Below, piece after piece: positions 1-5,544 of a DNA stretch of 12,993 nt. The DNA is from Planctomycetota bacterium. Its GTDB lineage: Bacteria > Planctomycetota > Planctomycetia > Pirellulales > Lacipirellulaceae. The notes beneath the pieces were generated by a model. The model worked only from the letters and a program-made list of their open reading frames with translations. It did no database searches and had not been told where the DNA came from. Numbering within the stretch: position 1 is the stretch's first letter; every line of letters starts with the position of its first letter. The stretch spans positions 1 to 12,993 of the forward strand of contig JAKEIB010000218.1 of assembly GCA_022614705.1 (NCBI GenBank), in the 5' to 3' direction. The position numbers were made by a program, and so were the translations under genes.

Positions 1-634
1 CCGCGCAGAAATAGTTGAACGCGTCATGCACGGATACGAGGGCGCGCTGTTCGGGGGGGATCGTTGCCAATTGCTCGCGGCAATACGCGTCGGCCTCTTC
101 GAGCTGTTTGAGATATGTTTCGGAATTCTTTACGTAAACTTCGCGATGCGACGGATCGTTTTCGCCGAGCACCTTGGCGACGTACTTCACGCACTCCGCC
201 CAAAGTTTGGGATCATGCCACACGTGAGGATCGTAGTAACCCTCGAACTCGGGCGGCTTGCGCAGTTTCGGATTGTTCGCATCGACGAGCGATTGAGTCA
301 CCGCGAACGTTGGTTTGCGCTCGGCCAGCCGCTCGAACATGTCGGCCATGCGGCCTTCGAGATGCATGCCGTTGTAAAAGATTATGTCGGCGTCGTTGAG
401 GCGCTCGACGTCCGCAGCGACCGCGCGGTAGAGATGCGGGTCGACGCCCGGGCCCATCAGGCCGATCACGTTGAGGCGCGCGCCGCCAATGTTGCGAAGA
501 ATATCGGCGACCGGGCCGGTGGTGCACACGACATCGATCGTGTCTTTTTCGGTCTTTGGTTTGCTGGTGCAACCTGTGACTAAACTGAGACCCAAGACAA
601 GGACGCAAGCACAGAATGATAGTTGACGTAACAT
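1..634 (-). CDS. Metal ABC transporter substrate-binding lipoprotein (TroA/ZnuA family), 5' part, runs off the window
   Basis: This is the periplasmic or surface-anchored binding protein of a Zn/Mn-type ABC importer; the C-terminal third lies beyond base 1. Reading from the ATG at 634 gives 211 codons with no stop. A short signal peptide ends in a lipobox LVTGC with the lipidated Cys at residue 22. The family's metal ligands fall at the expected spacing: H67 in VDPHLY, H137 in YYDPHVW and H203 in VSVHDAF, close to the three histidines of TroA; the fourth ligand (Asp/Glu) would be past the edge. H91 (NGMHLEG) is also typical. The His-rich loop of classical ZnuA is absent, which leans towards a TroA/MntA-like role, but metal choice cannot be settled here. 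No clear Shine-Dalgarno precedes the ATG. Partner permease and ATPase genes are not in the window. Regulation is probably by a metalloregulator (see 719-734). Confidence 0.93.
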   Translation of the reverse strand, partial: MLRQLSFCACVLVLGLSLVTGCTSKPKTEKDTIDVVCTTGPVADILRNIGGARLNVIGLMGPGVDPHLYRAVAADVERLNDADIIFYNGMHLEGRMADMFERLAERKPTFAVTQSLVDANNPKLRKPPEFEGYYDPHVWHDPKLWAECVKYVAKVLGENDPSHREVYVKNSETYLKQLEEADAYCREQLATIPPEQRALVSVHDAFNYFCA

Positions 635-718
635 GAGATACTATTTGGGGTTAATGGGGTAACGCGACACGATTCCCACCTTCCGCGTCGGCCTGTACAT
701 ACCGAGCGGTGGGGGACT

Positions 719-734
719 TTTTGACTAATCAAAA
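719..734. promoter_or_regulatory. Candidate metalloregulator operator over the transcription start
   Basis: The 16-mer TTTTGATTAGTCAAAA (minus-strand reading) is a palindrome with 7 of 8 base pairs matching. It begins at the last base of the -10 box and covers the predicted start site, the position where a bound repressor would block RNA polymerase. Its layout, two arms around a TTAG core, is like DtxR/MntR-family boxes, where TTAG is also central. With a TroA-type gene downstream, Mn- or Fe-dependent repression is the simplest reading. The regulator itself is not in the window, and a Fur/Zur protein cannot be excluded. Confidence 0.5.
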
Positions 735-762
735 TTCTTGCCTGATCGGGTCGGTGTGTCAA
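734..762 (-). promoter_or_regulatory. Sigma70-like promoter of the metal-binding lipoprotein gene
   Basis: On the minus strand a perfect -35 TTGACA (762-757) is followed after exactly 17 bases by AAGAAT (739-734, 4/6 to TATAAT). Transcription would start near 727, about 90 bases before the ATG at 634. Both the hexamers and the spacing are seen directly; activity is inferred. Confidence 0.6.
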
Positions 763-916
763 GATTGACCGGCTGGAGGGAGTCAGCGGCCGCCAGATTT
801 GTCGCGCGCGGAGGCTGGTTTCGGCGATGCGATCCGCATATCGCCAACGTCGCGCGCCGGCGACCGTCGCATGCTGCACTTGATGAACGTAAGTCGTTAC
901 GCCGTCACAAGAAAAT

Positions 917-945
917 TTGACGGCCGTGTTGGCACGCGGTACAGT
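917..945 (+). promoter_or_regulatory. Sigma70-like promoter of the GNAT gene
   Basis: TTGACG at 917-922, a 17-base spacer, then TACAGT at 940-945 (5/6 and 4/6 to consensus). The predicted start near 952 lies about 47 bases before the ATG at 999. The 635-998 gap otherwise holds only the divergent lipoprotein promoter and operator; no small gene was recognised in it. Confidence 0.45.
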
Positions 946-998
946 TACATGGCCGATTCTTGGGCATGGCTCTACATTGCACGAAGGTGCGGCGTCCG

Positions 999-1553
999 AT
1001 GGGCGTAAGCTACTTCAAACGCTTCCGGATGGAGTTGGACGTGCGCGGAAAGCGGTTCGTGCCGCTGTTCGTGCCGAGCGGTTATCGGCTGCTGCCGTGG
1101 GAACCGGAGCTGCTGCCCGAGCACGCGTTGGCGAAGTTTTATAGCTTCCGCCACGAGATCGACGCGGACATATTTAGCTGCCTGGCCGAGCTCGAAGGCT
1201 GCCAGCGGTTGATGCAGGAAATCTCTCTGAAGGACGGATTCTTGCCCGAAGCGACGTGGCTGGCCGCGTACTCGCACAACGGCGAAGTCGAATATTGTGG
1301 AACGATTCAAGGCATTCGCGTCACGAACAAGTACGGCGCGATTCAGAACGTCGGAATCACGCCCGCGCATCGCGGCCGCGGCGTCGGCACGGCGCTGATC
1401 GCCGCCGCGTTGGCCGGGTTTCAGCAGGTTGGTTTGACGCATGCGTACCTCGAAGTGACCGTGCAGAATGACTCGGCCGTGCGGCTCTACAAGCGGCTGG
1501 GCTTCCGCCGCACGAAGACGCTATTCAAGGCGGTGGAACTCGCCTATTCTTGA
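999..1553 (+). CDS. GNAT family N-acetyltransferase
   Basis: A 184-residue single-domain acetyl-CoA-dependent N-acyltransferase; the acceptor substrate is unknown. The acetyl-CoA pyrophosphate-binding motif A is clear at residues 125-130 (RGRGVG), preceded by the beta4 strand (IQNVGITPAHRG). It is followed by a motif-B-like end, LEVTVQNDSAVRLYKRLGF, in which the Asn-Asp-xx-Ala and Tyr-xxx-Gly-Phe positions are typical of the family. The start at 999 is preferred over TTG 960 or ATG 966: an AAGGTG at 984-989 lies 9 bases upstream, and the N-terminus beginning GVSYFKRFRMEL looks like the true start of planctomycete members of this group (from memory, not a search). It is divergent from the metal-binding lipoprotein gene with its own promoter; no functional link is implied. 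Confidence 0.9.
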   Translation: MGVSYFKRFRMELDVRGKRFVPLFVPSGYRLLPWEPELLPEHALAKFYSFRHEIDADIFSCLAELEGCQRLMQEISLKDGFLPEATWLAAYSHNGEVEYCGTIQGIRVTNKYGAIQNVGITPAHRGRGVGTALIAAALAGFQQVGLTHAYLEVTVQNDSAVRLYKRLGFRRTKTLFKAVELAYS

Positions 1554-1623
1554 GGCAACACAGGCGAGATTGAAAGGCGCACTTGCAAGATCATGAAGCG
1601 GTGCTCGGCGCTAGGAGTGTGAA

Positions 1624-1629
1624 TATAAT
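1624..1629 (+). promoter_or_regulatory. Possible -10 box of the toxin-antitoxin operon
   Basis: A perfect TATAAT lies 38 bases before the toxin ATG. The hexamer 17 bases upstream (GTGCTC, 1601-1606) matches the -35 consensus poorly and there is no TGn extension, so an activator or weak basal use would be needed. No obvious operator palindrome overlaps it. The rest of the 1554-1667 gap holds nothing else that I recognise. Confidence 0.35.
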
Positions 1630-1667
1630 GAACTCGTGTCGTTGAGCTTTATTGCGAGCCACCTGGC

Positions 1668-1961
1668 ATGCACAGTATCGAGTTTACGCCAGAGGCCCTC
1701 GACGATCTCGCGTGGCTCCGAAGATTCGATCAGGCACGCGTAATGTCGGAGTTGGAAAGTCAACTTATCCACGACGCCACGGTCGAGTCGCGAAACCGAA
1801 AGCGGTTACGACCGAATAAGCTATCGGAGTCGGTGCTGCGGGTGGATAGGTTCCGCGTTTACTACGATGCCTTTTCAGAAAGTGGGATTGTCAGGGTAGT
1901 CGCCATTGGCGAGAAAAAAGGCAGCAAGCTGTTCATTCGCGGGGAAGAATACGAATTATGA
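1668..1961 (+). CDS. RelE/ParE-superfamily toxin of a type II toxin-antitoxin pair
   Basis: A 97-residue protein with the compact RelE/ParE layout: an N-terminal strand and helix (IEFTPEALDDLAWLRRFDQARVMSELESQL), then a basic stretch with RPNKLSESVLRVDRFRVYYDA, where the conserved Leu-Arg-Val-x-Arg-(Phe/Tyr)-Arg-Val strand of the family is recognisable, and a C-terminal strand ending in KKGSKLFIRG. Members act as mRNA-cleaving (RelE-like) or gyrase-poisoning (ParE-like) toxins; the sequence alone does not tell which. The stop overlaps the next start as ATGA, so the pair is translationally coupled. No good Shine-Dalgarno precedes the ATG. Toxin-first order is the less common arrangement, as in HigBA. 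Confidence 0.82.
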   Translation: MHSIEFTPEALDDLAWLRRFDQARVMSELESQLIHDATVESRNRKRLRPNKLSESVLRVDRFRVYYDAFSESGIVRVVAIGEKKGSKLFIRGEEYEL

Positions 1962-2203
1962 AGACCATTGATATCGCAAACACAACGGGTGATGTGGCCC
2001 GTTTATTGGACGAAGCGCGGGAGAATGATTTGGTGGTTCGCCTTTCCGATGGCAGCGAATTTCTGTTGATTGCGCTTGATGAATTCGACCAGGAAGTCGC
2101 TAAGAGCAGACAGAATTCGCGATTAATGGCCTTGTTGGAAGCGCGAGCTTCGCAAACGACCACCTTTCCCTTGGATGAAGTGAAGCGACGATTGCAATTG
2201 TAG
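1958..2203 (+). CDS. Antitoxin partner, Phd/YefM-like
   Basis: An 81-residue acidic protein starting at the ATG that overlaps the toxin stop by four bases. The N-terminal part (KTIDIANTTGDVARLLDEARENDLVVRLSDGSEFLLIALDEFDQEV) resembles the Phd/YefM fold, in which a small domain dimerises and binds DNA, with the usual variable helical tail that would wrap the toxin (ending VKRRLQL). The family call rests on this general pattern and on position next to a RelE-like toxin, since similarity in this group is low. It would neutralise the toxin by direct binding and probably co-repress the operon. Confidence 0.75.
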   Translation: MKTIDIANTTGDVARLLDEARENDLVVRLSDGSEFLLIALDEFDQEVAKSRQNSRLMALLEARASQTTTFPLDEVKRRLQL

Positions 2204-2257
2204 GCATGTCAATGTCGGAATCGGACGTTCACAGATCTTTGTCGACCACATAAGCGC

Positions 2258-3499
2258 GTGTCCAATACTATACTTTCACACACTCTGGCCAACGGCATGG
2301 TGCTGATCGGCGAGCCGATCGCGTCGGTGGAGTCGGCGGCGTTTACGTTTCTGTTGCCGGCCGGGTGTTGTTACGATCCGTCGGGCGGCGCGGGTCTGGC
2401 AACGTTGACCAATGAGATGATGGTCCGCGGCGCCGGGCCGCGCGATAGCCGGACGTGGGTTTCGGATCTGGAAAACCTCGGCGTCGAGCGCGGCGAATCG
2501 GTGGGCGTCGCACAGGCCACGGTTCACGGCGCCACGTTGCGCGACAATCTGCCGGCCGCGCTCGGTTTGTTCGCCGACATGATTCGGCGGCCGCACTTGC
2601 CGGCCGATCAGCTCGACGCGGGCCGCAACACTTGTCTGCAGGAGCTGCGCGCGATCGACGACGAGCCGAGCCACAAGCTGATGATCGAACTGCGGCGGCG
2701 GCAGTACCCGGATCCGTGGGGCCGTTCCAGTCACGGCGAAGAGTCGTCGTTGCGCAAGGCGAAGATCGACGACGTGCGACGATTTCACGAGCAGCACTAT
2801 CGGCCGAGCGGCACGATTCTGGCCGTCGCCGGGAACTTTGATTGGCAGCGCTTGTGCGATCTCGTGGAGCAGTTGTTCGGCGATTGGAAGCCGAACAACG
2901 TCACCGAACCGAGCGCGACGAACGGCCGGCCGGCGGGCAATCACATTCCGTTTCAGTCGAACCAGTCACACGTCGGCATCGCGTATCCGACGATTCCGTA
3001 TAAGCATCCTGATTATTTTCAGGCGTGGGCCGCGGTGGGCGTGCTTTCGAGCGGCTCCAGCTCGCGGCTGTTCACGGAAGTTCGCGAGCGCCGCGGGTTG
3101 TGCTATACCGTGTACGCCTCGCTGCACACGCAGCGGGATCGGGCGAGCGTGTTGTGTTACGCGGGCACGACGGCCGAGCGGGCACAGGAGACGCTTGACG
3201 TTACATTGAGCGAATTGAAGCGGCTGGGCAGTGGCATCGAACAAAGCGAACTCGACCGGCTCAAAGCGCGGATCAAGAGTTCGCTTATCATGCAACAGGA
3301 ATCGACCAGTGCGCGCAGTGGAGCCCTGGCGCGCGACTGGTACCATTTGGGCAAGGTGCGAACGCTCGACGAGGTTGGCGCAATGGTCGACGCGTTGTCG
3401 GCTGATAGCATCAACGCGTTTTTGCGGGCGAACCCGCCGCGGGACTTGTTGGTCGTCACATTGGGGCCGGAGGCGTTGAAGATACCAAAGTTGAATTGA
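2258..3499 (+). CDS. M16 peptidase-like protein lacking the zinc motif (probable non-catalytic partner)
   Basis: A 413-residue member of the pitrilysin/insulinase (M16B) family with both halves of the fold. Residues 46-58 (GLATLTNEMMVRG) align with the active-site helix of its neighbour (GVSHFLEHMCFKG). The zinc ligands and catalytic Glu of HxxEH are replaced by T49, N52 and E53, so it should have no protease activity alone. The C-terminal half keeps the RRGLCYTVYA segment that carries the Arg/Tyr pair used for substrate binding in M16B enzymes. This suits the non-catalytic subunit of a heterodimer with the next gene, as in mitochondrial processing peptidase or the two-subunit bacterial M16B peptidases. 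The start is GTG at 2258; the first Met (residue 14) would cut into the first strand. No signal peptide is seen, so it is likely cytoplasmic. No convincing promoter was found in 2204-2257. Confidence 0.9.
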   Translation: MSNTILSHTLANGMVLIGEPIASVESAAFTFLLPAGCCYDPSGGAGLATLTNEMMVRGAGPRDSRTWVSDLENLGVERGESVGVAQATVHGATLRDNLPAALGLFADMIRRPHLPADQLDAGRNTCLQELRAIDDEPSHKLMIELRRRQYPDPWGRSSHGEESSLRKAKIDDVRRFHEQHYRPSGTILAVAGNFDWQRLCDLVEQLFGDWKPNNVTEPSATNGRPAGNHIPFQSNQSHVGIAYPTIPYKHPDYFQAWAAVGVLSSGSSSRLFTEVRERRGLCYTVYASLHTQRDRASVLCYAGTTAERAQETLDVTLSELKRLGSGIEQSELDRLKARIKSSLIMQQESTSARSGALARDWYHLGKVRTLDEVGAMVDALSADSINAFLRANPPRDLLVVTLGPEALKIPKLN

Positions 3500-3500
3500 T

Positions 3501-3570
3501 GCGAGCCGGGGCGTCCTCGCCCCCGAGAGCTACGACAGCCCTATTCGGGGGCGAGGACGCCCCGGCTCGC
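3501..3570. repeat. Palindromic element, copy 1 (26-bp perfect arms) between the two M16 genes
   Basis: The arms at 3501-3526 and 3545-3570 are exact reverse complements (GCGAGCCGGGGCG... / ...CGCCCCGGCTCGC) around an 18-base loop. The same arms recur at 8953-9030. The arms contain no stop codon in any of the six frames. Here the frame of the second peptidase stays open through it and would read RAGASSPPR...GGEDAPAR if translation began at 3499. The element starts two bases after the stop codon of the first peptidase gene. Confidence 0.9.
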
Positions 3571-3585
3571 TCAGAAGCAGTAAAC

Positions 3586-3600
3586 GGAGATTTAGCGTTG
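3586..3600 (+). promoter_or_regulatory. Shine-Dalgarno and TTG start that decide the start of the second peptidase
   Basis: GGAG at 3586-3589 lies 8 bases before TTG at 3598-3600. This start removes the palindromic element from the protein and gives 413 residues, the same length as the upstream partner, with an N-terminus (EFRNHRLENGLEIIAE) normal for M16B. The rival ATG at 3499 overlaps the previous stop (TGATG) but has no Shine-Dalgarno, and its G is the first base of the element. Confidence 0.6.
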
Positions 3601-4839
3601 GAATTTCGTAATCATCGCCTGGAGAACGGGCTGGAGATCATCGCCGAGACGAACGACGATGCGCACTCGACGAGCGTGGCGTTCATCGTGCGAACGGGTG
3701 CGCGCGATGAGTCGGATGATGTCGCTGGCGTGAGCCATTTTTTGGAGCACATGTGCTTCAAGGGCACGCCGCGGCGATCGGCGGATGACGTGAACCGCGA
3801 GTTCGACGAAATCGGCGCGCATTACAACGCGTTTACGAGCGAGGAGTGCACGGCTTATTACGCCTCGGTGCTGCCAGAATACCAGGAGCCGAGCGTCGAT
3901 TTGCTGGCTGACATTTTGCGGCCGAGCCTGCGTCCGGATGATTTCGACATGGAAAAGAAGGTCATCCTGGAAGAAATCCAAATGTATCTCGATCAGCCGC
4001 CGTTCGGGATGGACGACCGGATCAAGCAACTGCATTTGAGTGGGCATCCGCTCGCGCGGAGCGTGCTGGGTACTTCGGCGAGCGTGGGCGGTCTGACGCC
4101 CGAGCGAATGCGCGACTATTTCACGTCACGCTATAGCGCGGACAACGTGTTTGTGGCAGCGGCCGGTAAGGTGGATTTCGACGCCCTTGTCGAGCAGGTG
4201 GCGGCGCGCTGCGGCGACTGGAAGCCGGCCGGGGCGCGACGCGACACGCCGCCGGCCGTTTCGCAGCCTCGGTTCGAGGTCGTGCATCGTCCGTCGGCCA
4301 CGCAGGAATACGTGCTCGAGCTGGCCGACGCGCCGGCCTCGGAAGATGCGGATCGCTACGCCGCGAAGCTGCTGGCCACGATCGTGGGTGACGATTCGGG
4401 CAGCCGCATGTTTTGGGAATTGGTTGACAGCGGGCTGGCAGAAACGGCGAGTCTGGGGCACTACGAGTATTTGGGCGTCGGCATGTTTTACACATGGCTG
4501 GCGTGCGAACCCGAGCTTGTCGAGGAAAACCTAGCGCGGCTGCATGCAATTTATGAGCAAGTGGAAGCAGACGGCTTCAGCGAGGACGAATTGCGGCAAG
4601 CGAAGAACAAGGTTAAGTCCCGTGTGGTGCTGAGCAGTGAGCGGCCGCAAAGCCGGCTGTTCAATGTGGGCGGCAACTGGCTGCAGCGGCGCGAGTATCG
4701 CGCGGTGGCGGATGATTTGAAATCGCTCGACGACGTGTCGATCGCTGACCTACACGCGGTGCTCAGGAAGTTTCCGCTGAGTCGCTATACGACGATTACG
4801 GTAGGGCCGCGCGCGGATGTGCGGCGGCCGGGAAGCTAA
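3598..4839 (+). CDS. M16 family zinc metallopeptidase (HFLEH-containing catalytic subunit)
   Basis: A 413-residue zinc peptidase of the M16B family (processing-peptidase/pitrilysin type) that degrades or processes peptides inside a closed chamber. The inverted zinc motif is HFLEH at residues 47-51: two His ligands and the catalytic Glu50. The third ligand is the Glu pair in VILEEI (about residue 126), at the family spacing. The C-terminal half, around ELVDSGLAETASLGHYEYLG, lacks the RRGLCYTVYA-type Arg/Tyr segment that its upstream partner keeps, so zinc site and substrate site seem to be divided between two genes. Start chosen as TTG 3598 (Shine-Dalgarno at 3586); ATG 3499 would add 33 residues encoded by a palindromic repeat. 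It lies in the same transcription unit as the upstream gene, and the next gene follows by 28 bases. Confidence 0.92.
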   Translation: MEFRNHRLENGLEIIAETNDDAHSTSVAFIVRTGARDESDDVAGVSHFLEHMCFKGTPRRSADDVNREFDEIGAHYNAFTSEECTAYYASVLPEYQEPSVDLLADILRPSLRPDDFDMEKKVILEEIQMYLDQPPFGMDDRIKQLHLSGHPLARSVLGTSASVGGLTPERMRDYFTSRYSADNVFVAAAGKVDFDALVEQVAARCGDWKPAGARRDTPPAVSQPRFEVVHRPSATQEYVLELADAPASEDADRYAAKLLATIVGDDSGSRMFWELVDSGLAETASLGHYEYLGVGMFYTWLACEPELVEENLARLHAIYEQVEADGFSEDELRQAKNKVKSRVVLSSERPQSRLFNVGGNWLQRREYRAVADDLKSLDDVSIADLHAVLRKFPLSRYTTITVGPRADVRRPGS

Positions 4840-4849
4840 AGCGCCAAGT

Positions 4850-4867
4850 CTCGCTAAGCCGCAAGCG
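4850..4867. repeat. Short dispersed repeat CTCGCTAAGCCGCAAGCG, copy 1
   Basis: An 18-base sequence identical to 7350-7367, with a related copy (14 of 15 bases) at 12856-12870. It ends directly at the chosen ATG of the chelatase gene. If translation began at the upstream ATG 4817 it would be read as LAKPQA, the same frame as in the 7350 copy. Confidence 0.75.
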
Positions 4868-5356
4868 ATGGGTGAAGGTCTAACAACGTCGAACATCGAA
4901 CGAGCGCGTTTAGGCGTTATTCTTGTCGATCATGGGTCGCGGCGCGACGAGAGCAATGAGATGCTGCTCGACGTCGTGCGGGATTTTCAGGCGGCCACCG
5001 GCTTCGCGATCGTCGAGCCGGCGCACATGGAGCTGGCGGAGCCGTCGATCGAAACGGCGTTTTCGCGTTGCGTGGCTCAAGGGGCGACGACCGTGGTCGT
5101 GTTTCCATACTTACTCTCGCCTGGCCGGCATTGGAATGAGGACATTCCGCGGCTAGCGGCGGCGGCTGCGCGACAGCACCCAGGCATTCGCTATCTCGTC
5201 ACCGCGCCGTTCGGGCTGCACCCGCTGATGTCGGAGATCATGCGGCAGCGAATCGAGCATTGCCTGGCGCACACGCAGGGCGTCGCCGACGCATGCGAGC
5301 TGTGTGCTGGCACCGACCACTGCCAGCTTCGTGGCGGCGCGAGCAACTCGACTTGA
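4868..5356 (+). CDS. CbiX/SirB-type sirohydrochlorin chelatase-like protein
   Basis: A 162-residue single-domain class II tetrapyrrole chelatase, the family that inserts Co2+ or Fe2+ into sirohydrochlorin for cobalamin or siroheme. Visible are LVDHGSRRDESN with the metal-binding His22, the AHMELAEPSI strand (Glu55) and VVVFPYLLSPGRHWNEDIP with His88, the second active-site His. One domain of this length implies a homodimer like SirB or archaeal CbiX-short. The C-terminus adds a cysteine cluster, C143-x2-C146-x5-C152, not needed for the fold. The ATG 4868 sits just upstream of the conserved first strand; ATG 4817 (17 residues more, overlapping the peptidase gene by 23 bases) is possible, and neither has a strong Shine-Dalgarno. 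No other tetrapyrrole gene is nearby, so which metal is inserted is open. Confidence 0.87.
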   Translation: MGEGLTTSNIERARLGVILVDHGSRRDESNEMLLDVVRDFQAATGFAIVEPAHMELAEPSIETAFSRCVAQGATTVVVFPYLLSPGRHWNEDIPRLAAAAARQHPGIRYLVTAPFGLHPLMSEIMRQRIEHCLAHTQGVADACELCAGTDHCQLRGGASNST

Positions 5357-5425
5357 TCGTTGCGGTCGGCCTGGCCGATATAACCGACAGATGATCCGCC
5401 ATCGCTACGCGCTCGCGGACTGTAG

Positions 5426-5444
5426 CCGGCCTCTGCGAGGCCGG
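5426..5444. repeat. Short GC-rich hairpin (8-bp arms)
   Basis: CCGGCCTC (5426-5433), a TGC loop and GAGGCCGG (5437-5444) form a perfect hairpin between the chelatase and the secreted-protein gene, followed by a TTC-poor region. With no T tract it is not a classical terminator; it looks like another small intergenic palindrome. The nearby GGTCGCTAGC (5469-5478) recurs at 12870-12879. Confidence 0.6.
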
Positions 5445-5544
5445 AGTGCCAGCACTGACGAAGTCACAGGTCGCTAGCTAGGGATGCCATCATTGGGCCG
5501 GGGTCACAGTCCCCAACCACAGGCGTTTCTAAGGAAGGAATCCA

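Noticed and set aside
213..608. A 131-codon minus-strand frame at the left edge
   Set aside because: The frame starting at 634 gives a full lipoprotein with the TroA metal ligands; this is its shifted shadow.
635..998. A Zur box of the enterobacterial type before the metal-binding gene
   Set aside because: No GTTATA-type palindrome is present; the only palindrome over the promoter has a TTAG core more like DtxR/MntR sites.
1613..1645. AGGAG followed by a five-codon frame (MNSCR) as a leader peptide before the toxin
   Set aside because: The ATG overlaps the TATAAT box, so it would not be inside the transcript from that promoter; there are too few codons to support.
2204..2257. Promoter for the M16 operon
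   Set aside because: TTCACA at 2228-2233 has no acceptable -10 at 16-18 bases, so the transcript may come from upstream or from an unrecognised promoter.
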